Positions 36,823 to 45,619 of a stretch of DNA of 64,000 nt are shown in pieces. The translations under genes and the position numbers were made by a program. The stretch lies in NCBI RefSeq assembly GCF_001659685.2, contig NZ_LXYE02000024.1, positions 124,001 to 188,000 of the forward strand, read 5' to 3'. The stretch comes from Labilibacter marinus (lineage in GTDB: Bacteria; Bacteroidota; Bacteroidia; Bacteroidales; Marinilabiliaceae). The number at the start of each line of letters is the position of its first letter. The first letter of the stretch is position 1. The notes beneath the pieces were generated by a model that was given only the letters and a program-made list of their open reading frames with translations, did not search any database and was not told the origin of the DNA.

Positions 36823-38559
36823 ATGAATAAAGACTTATTTTTCCTATTGATAATCTTCATGCTTATATCTTGTGGTAGTCCATGTACTTCGGATATAGAT
36901 TCTGAAGAGCACTCTTATAAAATTGAACGCACCTACGTTAAACCAACTCGTATTATGTTGGAGTCTGGCCATATTAAAAACGCGAATCAGCTTCTACAAC
37001 AAGGTCGACATCAAAGCACAGCAAAAAAGAACGATCTTATAGAATTCAACAATAGCTATGGTACAGCCGCTATTTTATTGGATTTTGGAAAAGAGATGCA
37101 TGGCGGATTAGAGATTGTTACTGGAATGTTTAAAGGCAAAAAGCCAATTAATGTTCGTGTTCGTTTTGGTGAATCGGTATCAGAAGCGATGTCCAATATC
37201 GGTGAAGATGGAGCTACAAACGATCATGCTGTAAGAGATATGAACCTTGCACTACCCTGGTGTGGTAAAATTGAAGTTGGCAACACCGGGTTTCGCTTTG
37301 TGCGAATTGATTTGCTGGACAAGGACAGGGTGTTGCAGCTAAAGGAAATAAGTGCCATATCTGTTATGCGCGATATTCCTTATCTGGGTTCGTTTAAATC
37401 AAATGACGAACGTTTAAATAAGATATGGCAAACCGGCGCGTATACCGTTCACCTCAATATGCAAGAGTATTTATGGGATGGTATAAAACGCGATCGTCTG
37501 GTTTGGGTAGGGGATATGCACCCCGAGGTAATGACTATTCTTGCTGCATTTGGAGCAAATGAGGTCGTGACAAAATCATTGGATTTGATGGAAGAAATAA
37601 CGCCACTTCCCGGTTGGATGAATGGTAAATTTCACTCTTATTCCATGTGGTGGCTCCTTATTCATCACCAATGGTATATGAATACAGGAAATTTAGCTTA
37701 TTTGGAAAAAAGCAAAGAATACATCTATGGTTTATTGGAACTATTGGAAGAAAATATGGATAGTGAGGGTAAAGAGACATTTATAGGTGAGTGTTTCCTT
37801 GATTGGCCAACTAGAGGAGATCAGATTGAAGTAAGAAAAGGGATGCAGGCATTATTAGCCATGTCGTTTGATGCTGGGGTTGACATGGCATTAGCATTTA
37901 ACGATGAAGGGAAAGCCGAACACTATAAAACGGTTGCTGAAAAAGCTAAAAGCTATGGGCCTGAGTTTCCTACAAGAAAATCTCCTGGGGCATTATTGGC
38001 TATGGCAGGTATGCTAGATCCTAAAGTGGTGAATGATGATTTGCTAGTTAAAGATGGCGTAAAAGACATTTCTACTTTCTACGGGTATTACGTACTTAAT
38101 GCAATGGCTCTGGGTGGTAACCATCAAGGTGCAATAGATGTGATAAGAGAGTATTGGGGTGGAATGCTCGATTTGGGAGCAACATCGTTTTGGGAAGATT
38201 TTGACATTGACTGGATGCAAAATGCAGGGCGCATTGACGAGATCGTTCCTGATGATAAAGTGGATGTGCACAAATCCTATGGTAATTATTGTTACAAAGG
38301 ATTACGTCATAGCTTCTGTCATGGCTGGGCATCAGGACCAACGGCTTGGTTGTCGCAATACGTACTTGGTGTAAATATAGAGGCTCCTGGTTGTATGAAA
38401 ATAAAGATAGAACCACATTTAGGTGATTTGGAATGGGTTGAAGGAACTTACCCAACTCCGTATGGATTGATTCATATTAAACACACAAAGGATAGTGAGG
38501 GAAATGTGAAATCAGATATAAAGGCGCCTAGGGAAATAGAAATAGTTAAAGTCAAATAA
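36823..38559 (+). CDS. GH78 alpha-L-rhamnosidase, lipoprotein, compact form
   Basis: A 578-residue lipoprotein (lipobox 'MLISC'). It is short for GH78 because the N-terminal sandwiches are reduced to one ('GTAAILLDFGKEMHGGLEI'). The catalytic barrel is well kept: 'WDGIKRDRLVWVGDMHPE' (D219, D224) and 'GATSFWEDFD' (E458), matching the acid and base regions of GH78, followed by 'HSFCHGWASGPTAWLSQYVL' and the C-terminal sandwich ('MKIKIEPHLGDLEWVEG'). It is the most canonical rhamnosidase of the GH78 set here. It stands between two gaps (182 and 213 bp), so it may be transcribed alone. Confidence 0.92.
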   Translation: MNKDLFFLLIIFMLISCGSPCTSDIDSEEHSYKIERTYVKPTRIMLESGHIKNANQLLQQGRHQSTAKKNDLIEFNNSYGTAAILLDFGKEMHGGLEIVTGMFKGKKPINVRVRFGESVSEAMSNIGEDGATNDHAVRDMNLALPWCGKIEVGNTGFRFVRIDLLDKDRVLQLKEISAISVMRDIPYLGSFKSNDERLNKIWQTGAYTVHLNMQEYLWDGIKRDRLVWVGDMHPEVMTILAAFGANEVVTKSLDLMEEITPLPGWMNGKFHSYSMWWLLIHHQWYMNTGNLAYLEKSKEYIYGLLELLEENMDSEGKETFIGECFLDWPTRGDQIEVRKGMQALLAMSFDAGVDMALAFNDEGKAEHYKTVAEKAKSYGPEFPTRKSPGALLAMAGMLDPKVVNDDLLVKDGVKDISTFYGYYVLNAMALGGNHQGAIDVIREYWGGMLDLGATSFWEDFDIDWMQNAGRIDEIVPDDKVDVHKSYGNYCYKGLRHSFCHGWASGPTAWLSQYVLGVNIEAPGCMKIKIEPHLGDLEWVEGTYPTPYGLIHIKHTKDSEGNVKSDIKAPREIEIVKVK

Positions 38560-38590
38560 TATGAAACGAGCCATGATAGATTATTTCTCA

Positions 38591-38758
38591 CACACGATGA
38601 TGACTAATTTGGCGAGTTCCATGTGACAATTGAATACCAATTATAATCACATGAAACAATCATGCAAATTTGATTATCCAATTTACACACAGGAGGATGA
38701 TTAAATTTATTTGGGAGTTCCATCTGACCATTGAAAAATAAATTTAAACAGATGAAAC
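38591..38758 (+). repeat. Two tandem hairpin leader repeats upstream of a GH78 gene
   Basis: Unit A (38591-38657) and unit B (38686-38758) share a 'CACAC...GATGA' start and a 44-base core (38614-38657 and 38715-38758) that matches at 35 of 44 positions. Each core is an inverted repeat: GTTCCATGTGA with TCACATGAAAC in A, and GTTCCATCTG with CAGATGAAAC in B. The single G-C pair that differs is swapped to C-G, keeping the stem. Both end in 'ATGAAAC'. In B this opens a 5-codon frame, and the true gene start follows at 38773. A third copy with a different middle lies at 55541-55633. Confidence 0.7.
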
Positions 38759-38772
38759 CTCTTATCTGACCT

Positions 38773-41178
38773 ATGAAAATAAATATGAAAAGAATTATAG
38801 TAATCACACTACTTTCTCAGTTGTTCGTTATAAACACTTTTGCACAGGAGAATATTGAACCAGATAGCCAATGGTTAAGTGAAGAATGGCAATCCCAATG
38901 GATTACGCACCCTAATATTACAGGTGATGAAGTGGGGGTTTATTTGTTTAAGAAAGTTCTTTCGTTTGAAGCTGTACCGCAAGAGTATGTAATCAATATT
39001 TCGGCGGATAACAGATATGTGTTGTACATTAATGGAATTGTGGTGGCGCGTGGACCAGCGCGTAGCGATCTTAACCGCTGGCAATTTGCAACCATAGATA
39101 TCGCTTCTTATCTTAAAGTAGGGGAGAATCATATTGCTGCCAAAGTGTGGAATATGGCCGACTTAAAACCTACTGCGCAAATGAGTTATATCACAGGTTT
39201 AATCATTCAGGGAAATACTGAACAAGAAAAAGAAATTAATACCGATAAAACCTGGCGTGTTGCTATTGATGAGGCCTATTCTTTTTATAAGATAAAACAC
39301 CTCAGACGCTTTTATGTGGCAGGGCCCGGCGAAAAGTTCACCGGAGAATTACACCCTTGGAGTTGGAAAATATCAGACAAAGAAGTTGATTGGAAGCAGG
39401 CTAAAGCTGGTAAAAAAGGGATGCCCACAAAATACTATTCCGTTACAGGGAAAACCGATGGGCGTGTATTGCATCCGCGCTCTATAGCTATGATGGAAGC
39501 CAAAATTCAAAGTTTTGCCGAGGTTCGAAAGGCGGACGGAATTGATAATGTAGAAGGCTTAATCACGGGAGATGCTCCTGTTGAAATACCAGCTAAAAGC
39601 ACTGTCAAAATATTACTTGATCAAGGGCACCTTACCAATGCTTATCCGCAATTGGAGTACAGCAAAGGAGCCAAAAGTAACATCAAAATTACCTATGCCG
39701 AGAGTCTTTTTATCACCAAGGATGGTAAACCTACTTTTGATAAAGGCAACCGCGATGAGGTGGATGGAAAAGTAATGTGGGGTAATTCTGACATCGTAAT
39801 GCCCGATGGTGGTAATGATCGTCTCTTTGAATCCTTATGGTGGCGTTGTTTTCGTTATATAGAACTAGAAATATCAACAGCAGATGAGCCTTTGGTATTA
39901 AATGCGTTTAACAGTGAGTTTACGGCTTATCCATTGGATTTGAAAGCCAATTTTAAATGTGACAACCCTCGTTTGAGCGATATATTTGAGGTGGCTTGGC
40001 GCACGCAGCGTTTGTGTGCAGGTGAGGTCTTTTTTGATTGTCCTTACTATGAGCAACTGCAATATACTGGTGATGCCCGCATACAAGGACTCAATACGGC
40101 TTATGCCTCTGGCGATACCGTACTATGGAAAGATGCGATTCAGGATTATTACGATTCTAAGTTGCCATTTGGTCTTACCCAGTCGCGTTACCCTAGCAGT
40201 CAACAGCAAATAATAGCTCCGTTTTCATTGGTATGGATTACTATGGTGCATGACTATATGATGCATTGCAACGATCAAGCATTCATCGAAAAGATGATTC
40301 CTACCATGCTTGATATTCTTAATTGGTATGATGAGCGTGTTGAGGATAATGGTATGCTTGGTCAATTGGAAAGCTGGCTTTTTGTTGATTGGGTTGACCA
40401 GTGGAAGACTGGATATCCACCATTAAATAAGGACAAAAAATATTCATCTGTTATTGGGATGCAATATGTGTATACCATACAAAAAGCGATGAATATATTT
40501 GAGGCTTACGGTATGTCGGGACTAAAGCAAAAATGGGCACAAAAAGCAGATGTTACTCAGCAATCGATCATTGATAATTGCTGGGATAACGAAAAGCAAT
40601 TGTTAGCCGATACACCAGATAAAGGTGAGTTTAGCCAACACGCCAATATATTAGCCGTGCTTAGTAACTCGTTTGATGCTGATAAGCATAAAGAGTTGAT
40701 GCAACGAGTAGTTAACAACAAAGAGATCGCACAGTCTTCTTACTATTTTGATTTTTACAAAGTAGCAGCACTAAAGCAAACAGGTTTAGGCGATTTATAC
40801 TTTTCTGGATTAAGTGTATTAAACGATTTAATTGATAGTGGCTTCACAACTTTTCCTGAAAAGTTTGATCCTTCACGTTCCGATTGTCATGCTTGGAGTG
40901 CCTCGCCTTTATATTATTACTATGCTTCTATAGCTGGAATTACACCAACAGAAACAGGGTTTAAAAGATTTGAAATGTGCCCATCGTTCGGTGAACTCAG
41001 TTTTATCGAAGGAAAAATGCCTTTAAGAGACGATGAAATTTATTTCGAATTAAAGAAAAAGGGAAAGAACGGTATTAAAGGCATAGTCATTTTGCCTAAA
41101 TACCTGAGTGGTACTTTCTATTGGAGAGATCAAACCATAGAACTCGTAGAGGGAGATAATAGTATTAGTTTTAAGTAG
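38773..41178 (+). CDS. GH78-type alpha-L-rhamnosidase
   Basis: An 801-residue exported protein (signal 'MKRIIVITLLSQLFVINTFA'; an ATG at 38785 would fit as well). N-terminal sandwich 'YVLYINGIVVARGPARSDLN' and 'WQFATIDIASYLKVGENHIA' are typical GH78 carbohydrate-binding parts. The barrel motif is 'DCPYYEQLQYTGDARIQ' (D422, E427), the usual 'DCP..E.....GD' form of the family. Near the end, 'HAWSASPLYYYYASIAGI' and 'FKRFEMCPSFGELSFIEG' mark the C-terminal sandwich. It is clearly different from the 29696/45620 pair. Its stop is 5 bases before an alternative start of the next sulfatase gene, so the two are in one operon. The leader carries the hairpin repeats at 38591-38758. Confidence 0.9.
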   Translation: MKINMKRIIVITLLSQLFVINTFAQENIEPDSQWLSEEWQSQWITHPNITGDEVGVYLFKKVLSFEAVPQEYVINISADNRYVLYINGIVVARGPARSDLNRWQFATIDIASYLKVGENHIAAKVWNMADLKPTAQMSYITGLIIQGNTEQEKEINTDKTWRVAIDEAYSFYKIKHLRRFYVAGPGEKFTGELHPWSWKISDKEVDWKQAKAGKKGMPTKYYSVTGKTDGRVLHPRSIAMMEAKIQSFAEVRKADGIDNVEGLITGDAPVEIPAKSTVKILLDQGHLTNAYPQLEYSKGAKSNIKITYAESLFITKDGKPTFDKGNRDEVDGKVMWGNSDIVMPDGGNDRLFESLWWRCFRYIELEISTADEPLVLNAFNSEFTAYPLDLKANFKCDNPRLSDIFEVAWRTQRLCAGEVFFDCPYYEQLQYTGDARIQGLNTAYASGDTVLWKDAIQDYYDSKLPFGLTQSRYPSSQQQIIAPFSLVWITMVHDYMMHCNDQAFIEKMIPTMLDILNWYDERVEDNGMLGQLESWLFVDWVDQWKTGYPPLNKDKKYSSVIGMQYVYTIQKAMNIFEAYGMSGLKQKWAQKADVTQQSIIDNCWDNEKQLLADTPDKGEFSQHANILAVLSNSFDADKHKELMQRVVNNKEIAQSSYYFDFYKVAALKQTGLGDLYFSGLSVLNDLIDSGFTTFPEKFDPSRSDCHAWSASPLYYYYASIAGITPTETGFKRFEMCPSFGELSFIEGKMPLRDDEIYFELKKKGKNGIKGIVILPKYLSGTFYWRDQTIELVEGDNSISFK

Positions 41179-41213
41179 ACTATATGTTTAATAATCAATA
41201 TCTAGATCTAATT

Positions 41214-42680
41214 ATGAAAAAATTGCTAATCGTTGTACTGACTTTTGTATTGATGTCATGCAATTCAAATAACAAAATCCAATCAGGTAAGCCCAACATA
41301 GTTTATATTCTTACAGACCAATGGCGAGCTCAGGCCTTCGGCTATGCTGGTGATCCTAATGTAAAAACTCCTCGCTTGGATGAATTCTCGAAAGAGGCTG
41401 TGAACTTTGCGAATGCTGTATCGGTAGCGCCTGTGTGTACACCACATCGTGCTGCACTGATGACAGGTCGTTACCCTACAAGTACAGGGATGATTCTAAA
41501 CGATCTTTACTTGCCTAGCGAAGAGCTCTGTATGGCTGAGATATTTAAAGCAGAAGGGTATAGTACCGCACATATTGGTGGCAAGTGGCACCTTGATGGT
41601 CACGGACGATTGAATAACGTGACGCCAGAAAGACGCCAGGGTTTCGACTTTTGGATGGGTAACGAATGTTCTCATGATTATAACAATGAACCCTATTTCG
41701 AGAATGATGATCTTGATGTGAAATACTACAAAGGCTACTCGCCTTATGCCATTGCGAATGCGGCCAATGATTATATGACTAAGAGAAAGGCTAGTGATAA
41801 GCCTTTTTTACTCTTTATCTCTATAGGAACACCACACTTTCCTCACTATTCTGCTCCAAAGGATATGATGGCGATGTACCCCCAAGAGGATTTGATTCTG
41901 TCGCCTAATGTGCCCGCGAGATTGGAGAAAAAAACACGCAAAGAATTACAGGGCTATTATGGGCACTGCACAGCTACAGACAAAGCCATTGGATATATTT
42001 TGGATAAAATGAAAGAATTAGAACTAATGGAAAACACCATTTTTGTTTTTACCTCTGATCACGGAGAAATGATGGGCTCTCATGACGAAAGACCTTTTAA
42101 GAAACAATTGGGTTGGGATGAATCCATCAAAGTGCCTTTCCTTATTAGCTATCCTGCTATTGGAGAGAACAAGGGGGCGGTAGTCAATGCACCCATTAAT
42201 ACACCTGATATTTTGCCTTCATTGTTAGGGTTGGCTAATCTTGATATTCCCCAAACGATAGAGGGAGAAGACATCTCAGAACTGATGCAAAACCCTGATC
42301 CCAATGCTGATCGTACTGCTTTGGTGATGAATGTAAGTCCTTTTTCGGGTAATTCAAAGGATGCAGAATATCGCCTTATCCGCACCAAGCAATACACCTA
42401 CGAATGTACTTTAGAGGGGCCAAGTAAGCTTTTTGATAACGTAAAAGATCCTTACCAGATGGATAACCTAGTTGGAAATCCTGATTTTGCAAGTCTCCAA
42501 CAATCACTAGATACAAAATTGAACCAGGCGCTTAAGTCCATCGGTGACGACTTTAAATCACATGACTTCTATCTGAAAAAATGGAACTACGTATTGGACA
42601 AGAAGAAGAACTGTATTGACTATTGGAGCTTTAAAAACGGTAATGGTGTTGTTCAATCTCCGAAAAAAATATACGAATGA
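41214..42680 (+). CDS. Sulfatase (C-T-P-H-R signature), lipoprotein
   Basis: The ATG at 41214 is preferred to 41184 because it begins a lipoprotein signal ('MKKLLIVVLTFVLMSC'), giving 488 residues. 'PNIVYILTDQWRAQAFGYAG' opens the metal site, the formylglycine site is 'VCTPHRAALMTG' (C75) with His where Ser is usual, and 'FTSDHGEMMGSH' is the second metal-site region. The pattern is that of the 'TDQWRA' sulfatases of the S1 family. The decayed copy at 51327-51650 has the same 'LIDQ.RA' opening and so belongs to the same branch. Its stop overlaps the next gene's start (ATGA), so it is coupled to the GH106 enzyme downstream. Confidence 0.92.
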   Translation: MKKLLIVVLTFVLMSCNSNNKIQSGKPNIVYILTDQWRAQAFGYAGDPNVKTPRLDEFSKEAVNFANAVSVAPVCTPHRAALMTGRYPTSTGMILNDLYLPSEELCMAEIFKAEGYSTAHIGGKWHLDGHGRLNNVTPERRQGFDFWMGNECSHDYNNEPYFENDDLDVKYYKGYSPYAIANAANDYMTKRKASDKPFLLFISIGTPHFPHYSAPKDMMAMYPQEDLILSPNVPARLEKKTRKELQGYYGHCTATDKAIGYILDKMKELELMENTIFVFTSDHGEMMGSHDERPFKKQLGWDESIKVPFLISYPAIGENKGAVVNAPINTPDILPSLLGLANLDIPQTIEGEDISELMQNPDPNADRTALVMNVSPFSGNSKDAEYRLIRTKQYTYECTLEGPSKLFDNVKDPYQMDNLVGNPDFASLQQSLDTKLNQALKSIGDDFKSHDFYLKKWNYVLDKKKNCIDYWSFKNGNGVVQSPKKIYE

Positions 42681-45523
42681 GAAGAGTATTATTGAAAACA
42701 AGCATACTATTACTTGTTTCTATGTTGAGTTTGGCTCAAAAAATAGCACCTGAGCTAAGCCAAAACTTCAAAACCCCACCCCACGAGGTCAGACCGCAAG
42801 CATGGTGGTGGTGGCTTCAAACACCTACCTCGAAAGAAGCCATTACGCTCGATCTTGAAGAAATGAAAGCCAAAGGCCTTTCTGGCTGTATGGTCTTGGA
42901 TGGTGGTGTAGGTCCTTTTGGTCCACGTAAGTGGAAAAATAAAACCATTATAGATAGCACCGAAATTAGGTACGAACTGACAGATGAGTATAAAGGTGCA
43001 CGCCTCTCTCAGCCTGAAGAGAAGATGGAAATGTGGTCTAAGCCTTGGCGCGATATGGTGCGTTTTGCTTCGAAGGAAGCAGGGCGTCTAGGACTTGATT
43101 TTGGCGTATTCATTGGCCCTGCTGGTTGTGCGGCCCCTTGGGTGACACCTGATCATGGTCAGCAGGAGTTGGTGTGGGGTGAAATCGTTGTAGAAGGTGG
43201 TCAGCAGATTGCACAAGCCTTAGAGAGGCCTAGTACGCCAGTTCAAACCAAAAGACAGCTCGAAGATCAACGCGTCAAGGACGCTCAAAATGCCTATTAT
43301 ACCGATGTGGCAGTCTTGGCCATTCCTGCAAAGGGAAGTTTGCAACTAAACGAGGTACTTGATATTTCCGATAAATTGGATGAAAAAGGTCATCTGAAAT
43401 GGGTGGCTCCTCAAGGCCAGTGGCGCATTATCCGTTTTGGTTATCGTCCTACAGGACGTAATCTCAACGGTGTTTTTTATATTGATCACCTGAGCAAAGA
43501 AGTGTTCGACTTGCATTGGAAAAATACTGCGGGCTTATTGCTTAGCGAGATGAGTGATGAGGAACGTGTCGCCTTTAAGTACGTAGAGTGCGACAGTTGG
43601 GAAGCAGGCGATCCTAATTGGACCAAACACTTCGCCCAAGAATTTAAAGAGCGCCGTGGCTATGACATTATAAAACACTTGCCTGCTCTTATTGTTGTCA
43701 ATATTGATTCTGAGGAGCGGACAAAGCATTTCATAAATGATTTTCAATTAACCATCAGTGACTTGATTTCTGAAAATCACTATGGAAGACAACAGGAAGT
43801 GGCGCACGAACACGGACTACATTCTTATGCTGAGGCAGCAGGCCCGCACCAGTACCAGGCCGATCTTAAGAAATGTGTGGGCCGCTGCGATGTGGCTATG
43901 GGCGAGTTTTGGATGCCTTCGCCTCACCGCGAACAACCTAGTGGTCGTTTCTTAGTACGCGAGGCCGCTACTTCGGCACATACCTATGGTATCAAGCAGG
44001 TCTTTGCCGAATCCTTTACCTCCGTGGGACCCAATTGGGAGGTGTCACCTTTTATGATGAAAGCAGCTGCCGATCAGGCTTTTTGTGATGGTCTCAATTG
44101 GATTTGCTTTCACACCTTTACCCATCGTCCATCAGTGACAGAAGTACCCGGAATGACGCACAGTGCTGGTACACATTTCGACCGTACCAATACGTGGTGG
44201 AATCAAAGTGCACCTTTTGTCAATTACCTGTCACGCTGTTCGTATATGCTTCAACAAGGCTTGTTTACTGCCGATGTGCTATTTTATAATGGTCACGGTT
44301 TGCGCTCGGGGGGCGATGCTTTCGAATGGGCCGATGGTATGAAAAACCCTTCAGCGGATTTGGGCACAGGCTACGATTACGACAAATGTAATGAGGAAGT
44401 GTTATTGACTAGAGTTGGCGTGAAAAACGGAAAGCTAGTTATGCCCGATGGTATGAATTATATGGTATTGGTGATTGAGAATAAAACGCCGGTGTCACTT
44501 AAAGCACTGGAAAAGATAGCTGCTTTAGTAGAACAAGGCGCTACTGTGGTGGGGAAAATTGAAACCCCAATGCTGAGCAAAACAGATGATGCTGTTGAAT
44601 ATCAAAAGCTGATTGATCGCATTTGGGGTAATCCAGAGATTGGCGTAAACAGCATCGGGAAAGGACAAGTAATATGGAACCGTAGCATACGTGAGGTGTT
44701 GCAAGAGAATAATATACTTCCCGATTTTGAATGCAAAGGTTTAAGCGATGTGGGCGTGGTTGATTTTATTCATCGACAAACAGAAGATGCTGATATTTAT
44801 TACGTCACTAGTCGATGGCAGCCAGTTGAGAAGGTGAAATGTACCTTTAGGGTAAGTGGCAAACAGCCAGAGTTATGGAATCCTGTAACAGGAGAAACGC
44901 GCATTCTTTCCAACTTTAAAGTCGTCAATGGACGCACCATTATTCCGATGGAATTTGGACCATGTGCTTCCTATTTCGTTGTTTTTAAAGATGTGATTTC
45001 TGTGCAAAATTTGGCTTCAAATTGGCCAACATACAAAACGGTACAGCAAATAGAAGGTGACTGGAACGTCCGTTTTGATGAAAAATGGGGAGGCCCCGAA
45101 ACGGTGGTTTTTGATAAGCTTAGCGATTGGTCGAAACACAATGATAAGGGCATAAAATACTATTCGGGAAAAGCTACTTATCTCAAAACCTTCGATTTTA
45201 AAGCCTCGAAAAAGCACAATGAACTATATCTTGATTTAGGTAAAGTACACGAATTGGCACAGGTCAAATTAAATGGCGTTGATTTAGGTGTTCTTTGGTC
45301 AAAACCGTTCAGAATAAATATTACTTCACACCTAAAAGCAAAAGGCAATAAGCTGGAAATTGATGTAGTCAGCCTATGGCCAAACCGTCTTATTGGCGAT
45401 GAGTTTTTACTAGAAAAAGAAAGGTATACGCAAACCAATATTCGAAAATTTACAAAAGCAACACAACTACTTCCCTCCGGATTAATTGGGCCAGTTCAAA
45501 TTATTAGAGAAAAGAATTATTGA
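42677..45523 (+). CDS. GH106 alpha-L-rhamnosidase
   Basis: A 948-residue exported enzyme (signal 'VLLKTSILLLVSMLSLA'). The GH106 opening 'NFKTPPHEVRPQAWWWW' leads into the barrel, with 'ECDSWEAGDPNWT' (D306, E309) and 'FAESFTSVGPNWE' (E445), the two glutamate-bearing motifs conserved in the four canonical GH106 proteins of this window. A C-terminal jelly roll follows ('NELYLDLGKVHELAQVKLNG', 'LWPNRLIGDE'). GH106 enzymes remove alpha-L-rhamnose, often from branched pectins and algal glycans. The start overlaps the sulfatase stop by 4 bases. Confidence 0.92.
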   Translation: MRRVLLKTSILLLVSMLSLAQKIAPELSQNFKTPPHEVRPQAWWWWLQTPTSKEAITLDLEEMKAKGLSGCMVLDGGVGPFGPRKWKNKTIIDSTEIRYELTDEYKGARLSQPEEKMEMWSKPWRDMVRFASKEAGRLGLDFGVFIGPAGCAAPWVTPDHGQQELVWGEIVVEGGQQIAQALERPSTPVQTKRQLEDQRVKDAQNAYYTDVAVLAIPAKGSLQLNEVLDISDKLDEKGHLKWVAPQGQWRIIRFGYRPTGRNLNGVFYIDHLSKEVFDLHWKNTAGLLLSEMSDEERVAFKYVECDSWEAGDPNWTKHFAQEFKERRGYDIIKHLPALIVVNIDSEERTKHFINDFQLTISDLISENHYGRQQEVAHEHGLHSYAEAAGPHQYQADLKKCVGRCDVAMGEFWMPSPHREQPSGRFLVREAATSAHTYGIKQVFAESFTSVGPNWEVSPFMMKAAADQAFCDGLNWICFHTFTHRPSVTEVPGMTHSAGTHFDRTNTWWNQSAPFVNYLSRCSYMLQQGLFTADVLFYNGHGLRSGGDAFEWADGMKNPSADLGTGYDYDKCNEEVLLTRVGVKNGKLVMPDGMNYMVLVIENKTPVSLKALEKIAALVEQGATVVGKIETPMLSKTDDAVEYQKLIDRIWGNPEIGVNSIGKGQVIWNRSIREVLQENNILPDFECKGLSDVGVVDFIHRQTEDADIYYVTSRWQPVEKVKCTFRVSGKQPELWNPVTGETRILSNFKVVNGRTIIPMEFGPCASYFVVFKDVISVQNLASNWPTYKTVQQIEGDWNVRFDEKWGGPETVVFDKLSDWSKHNDKGIKYYSGKATYLKTFDFKASKKHNELYLDLGKVHELAQVKLNGVDLGVLWSKPFRINITSHLKAKGNKLEIDVVSLWPNRLIGDEFLLEKERYTQTNIRKFTKATQLLPSGLIGPVQIIREKNY

Positions 45524-45619
45524 AAGTTTATCAACCTAAAAACGAGCCGATACAAATAATCTTCACACAAGACAATGAATAATAGGCAAGCCCTGCAAAT
45601 CACTTAAAAAAAATAACAT

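Noticed and set aside
38591-38758. CRISPR array or attachment site
   Set aside because: Only two imperfect copies, repeat units far too divergent and no spacer pattern or integrase gene nearby.
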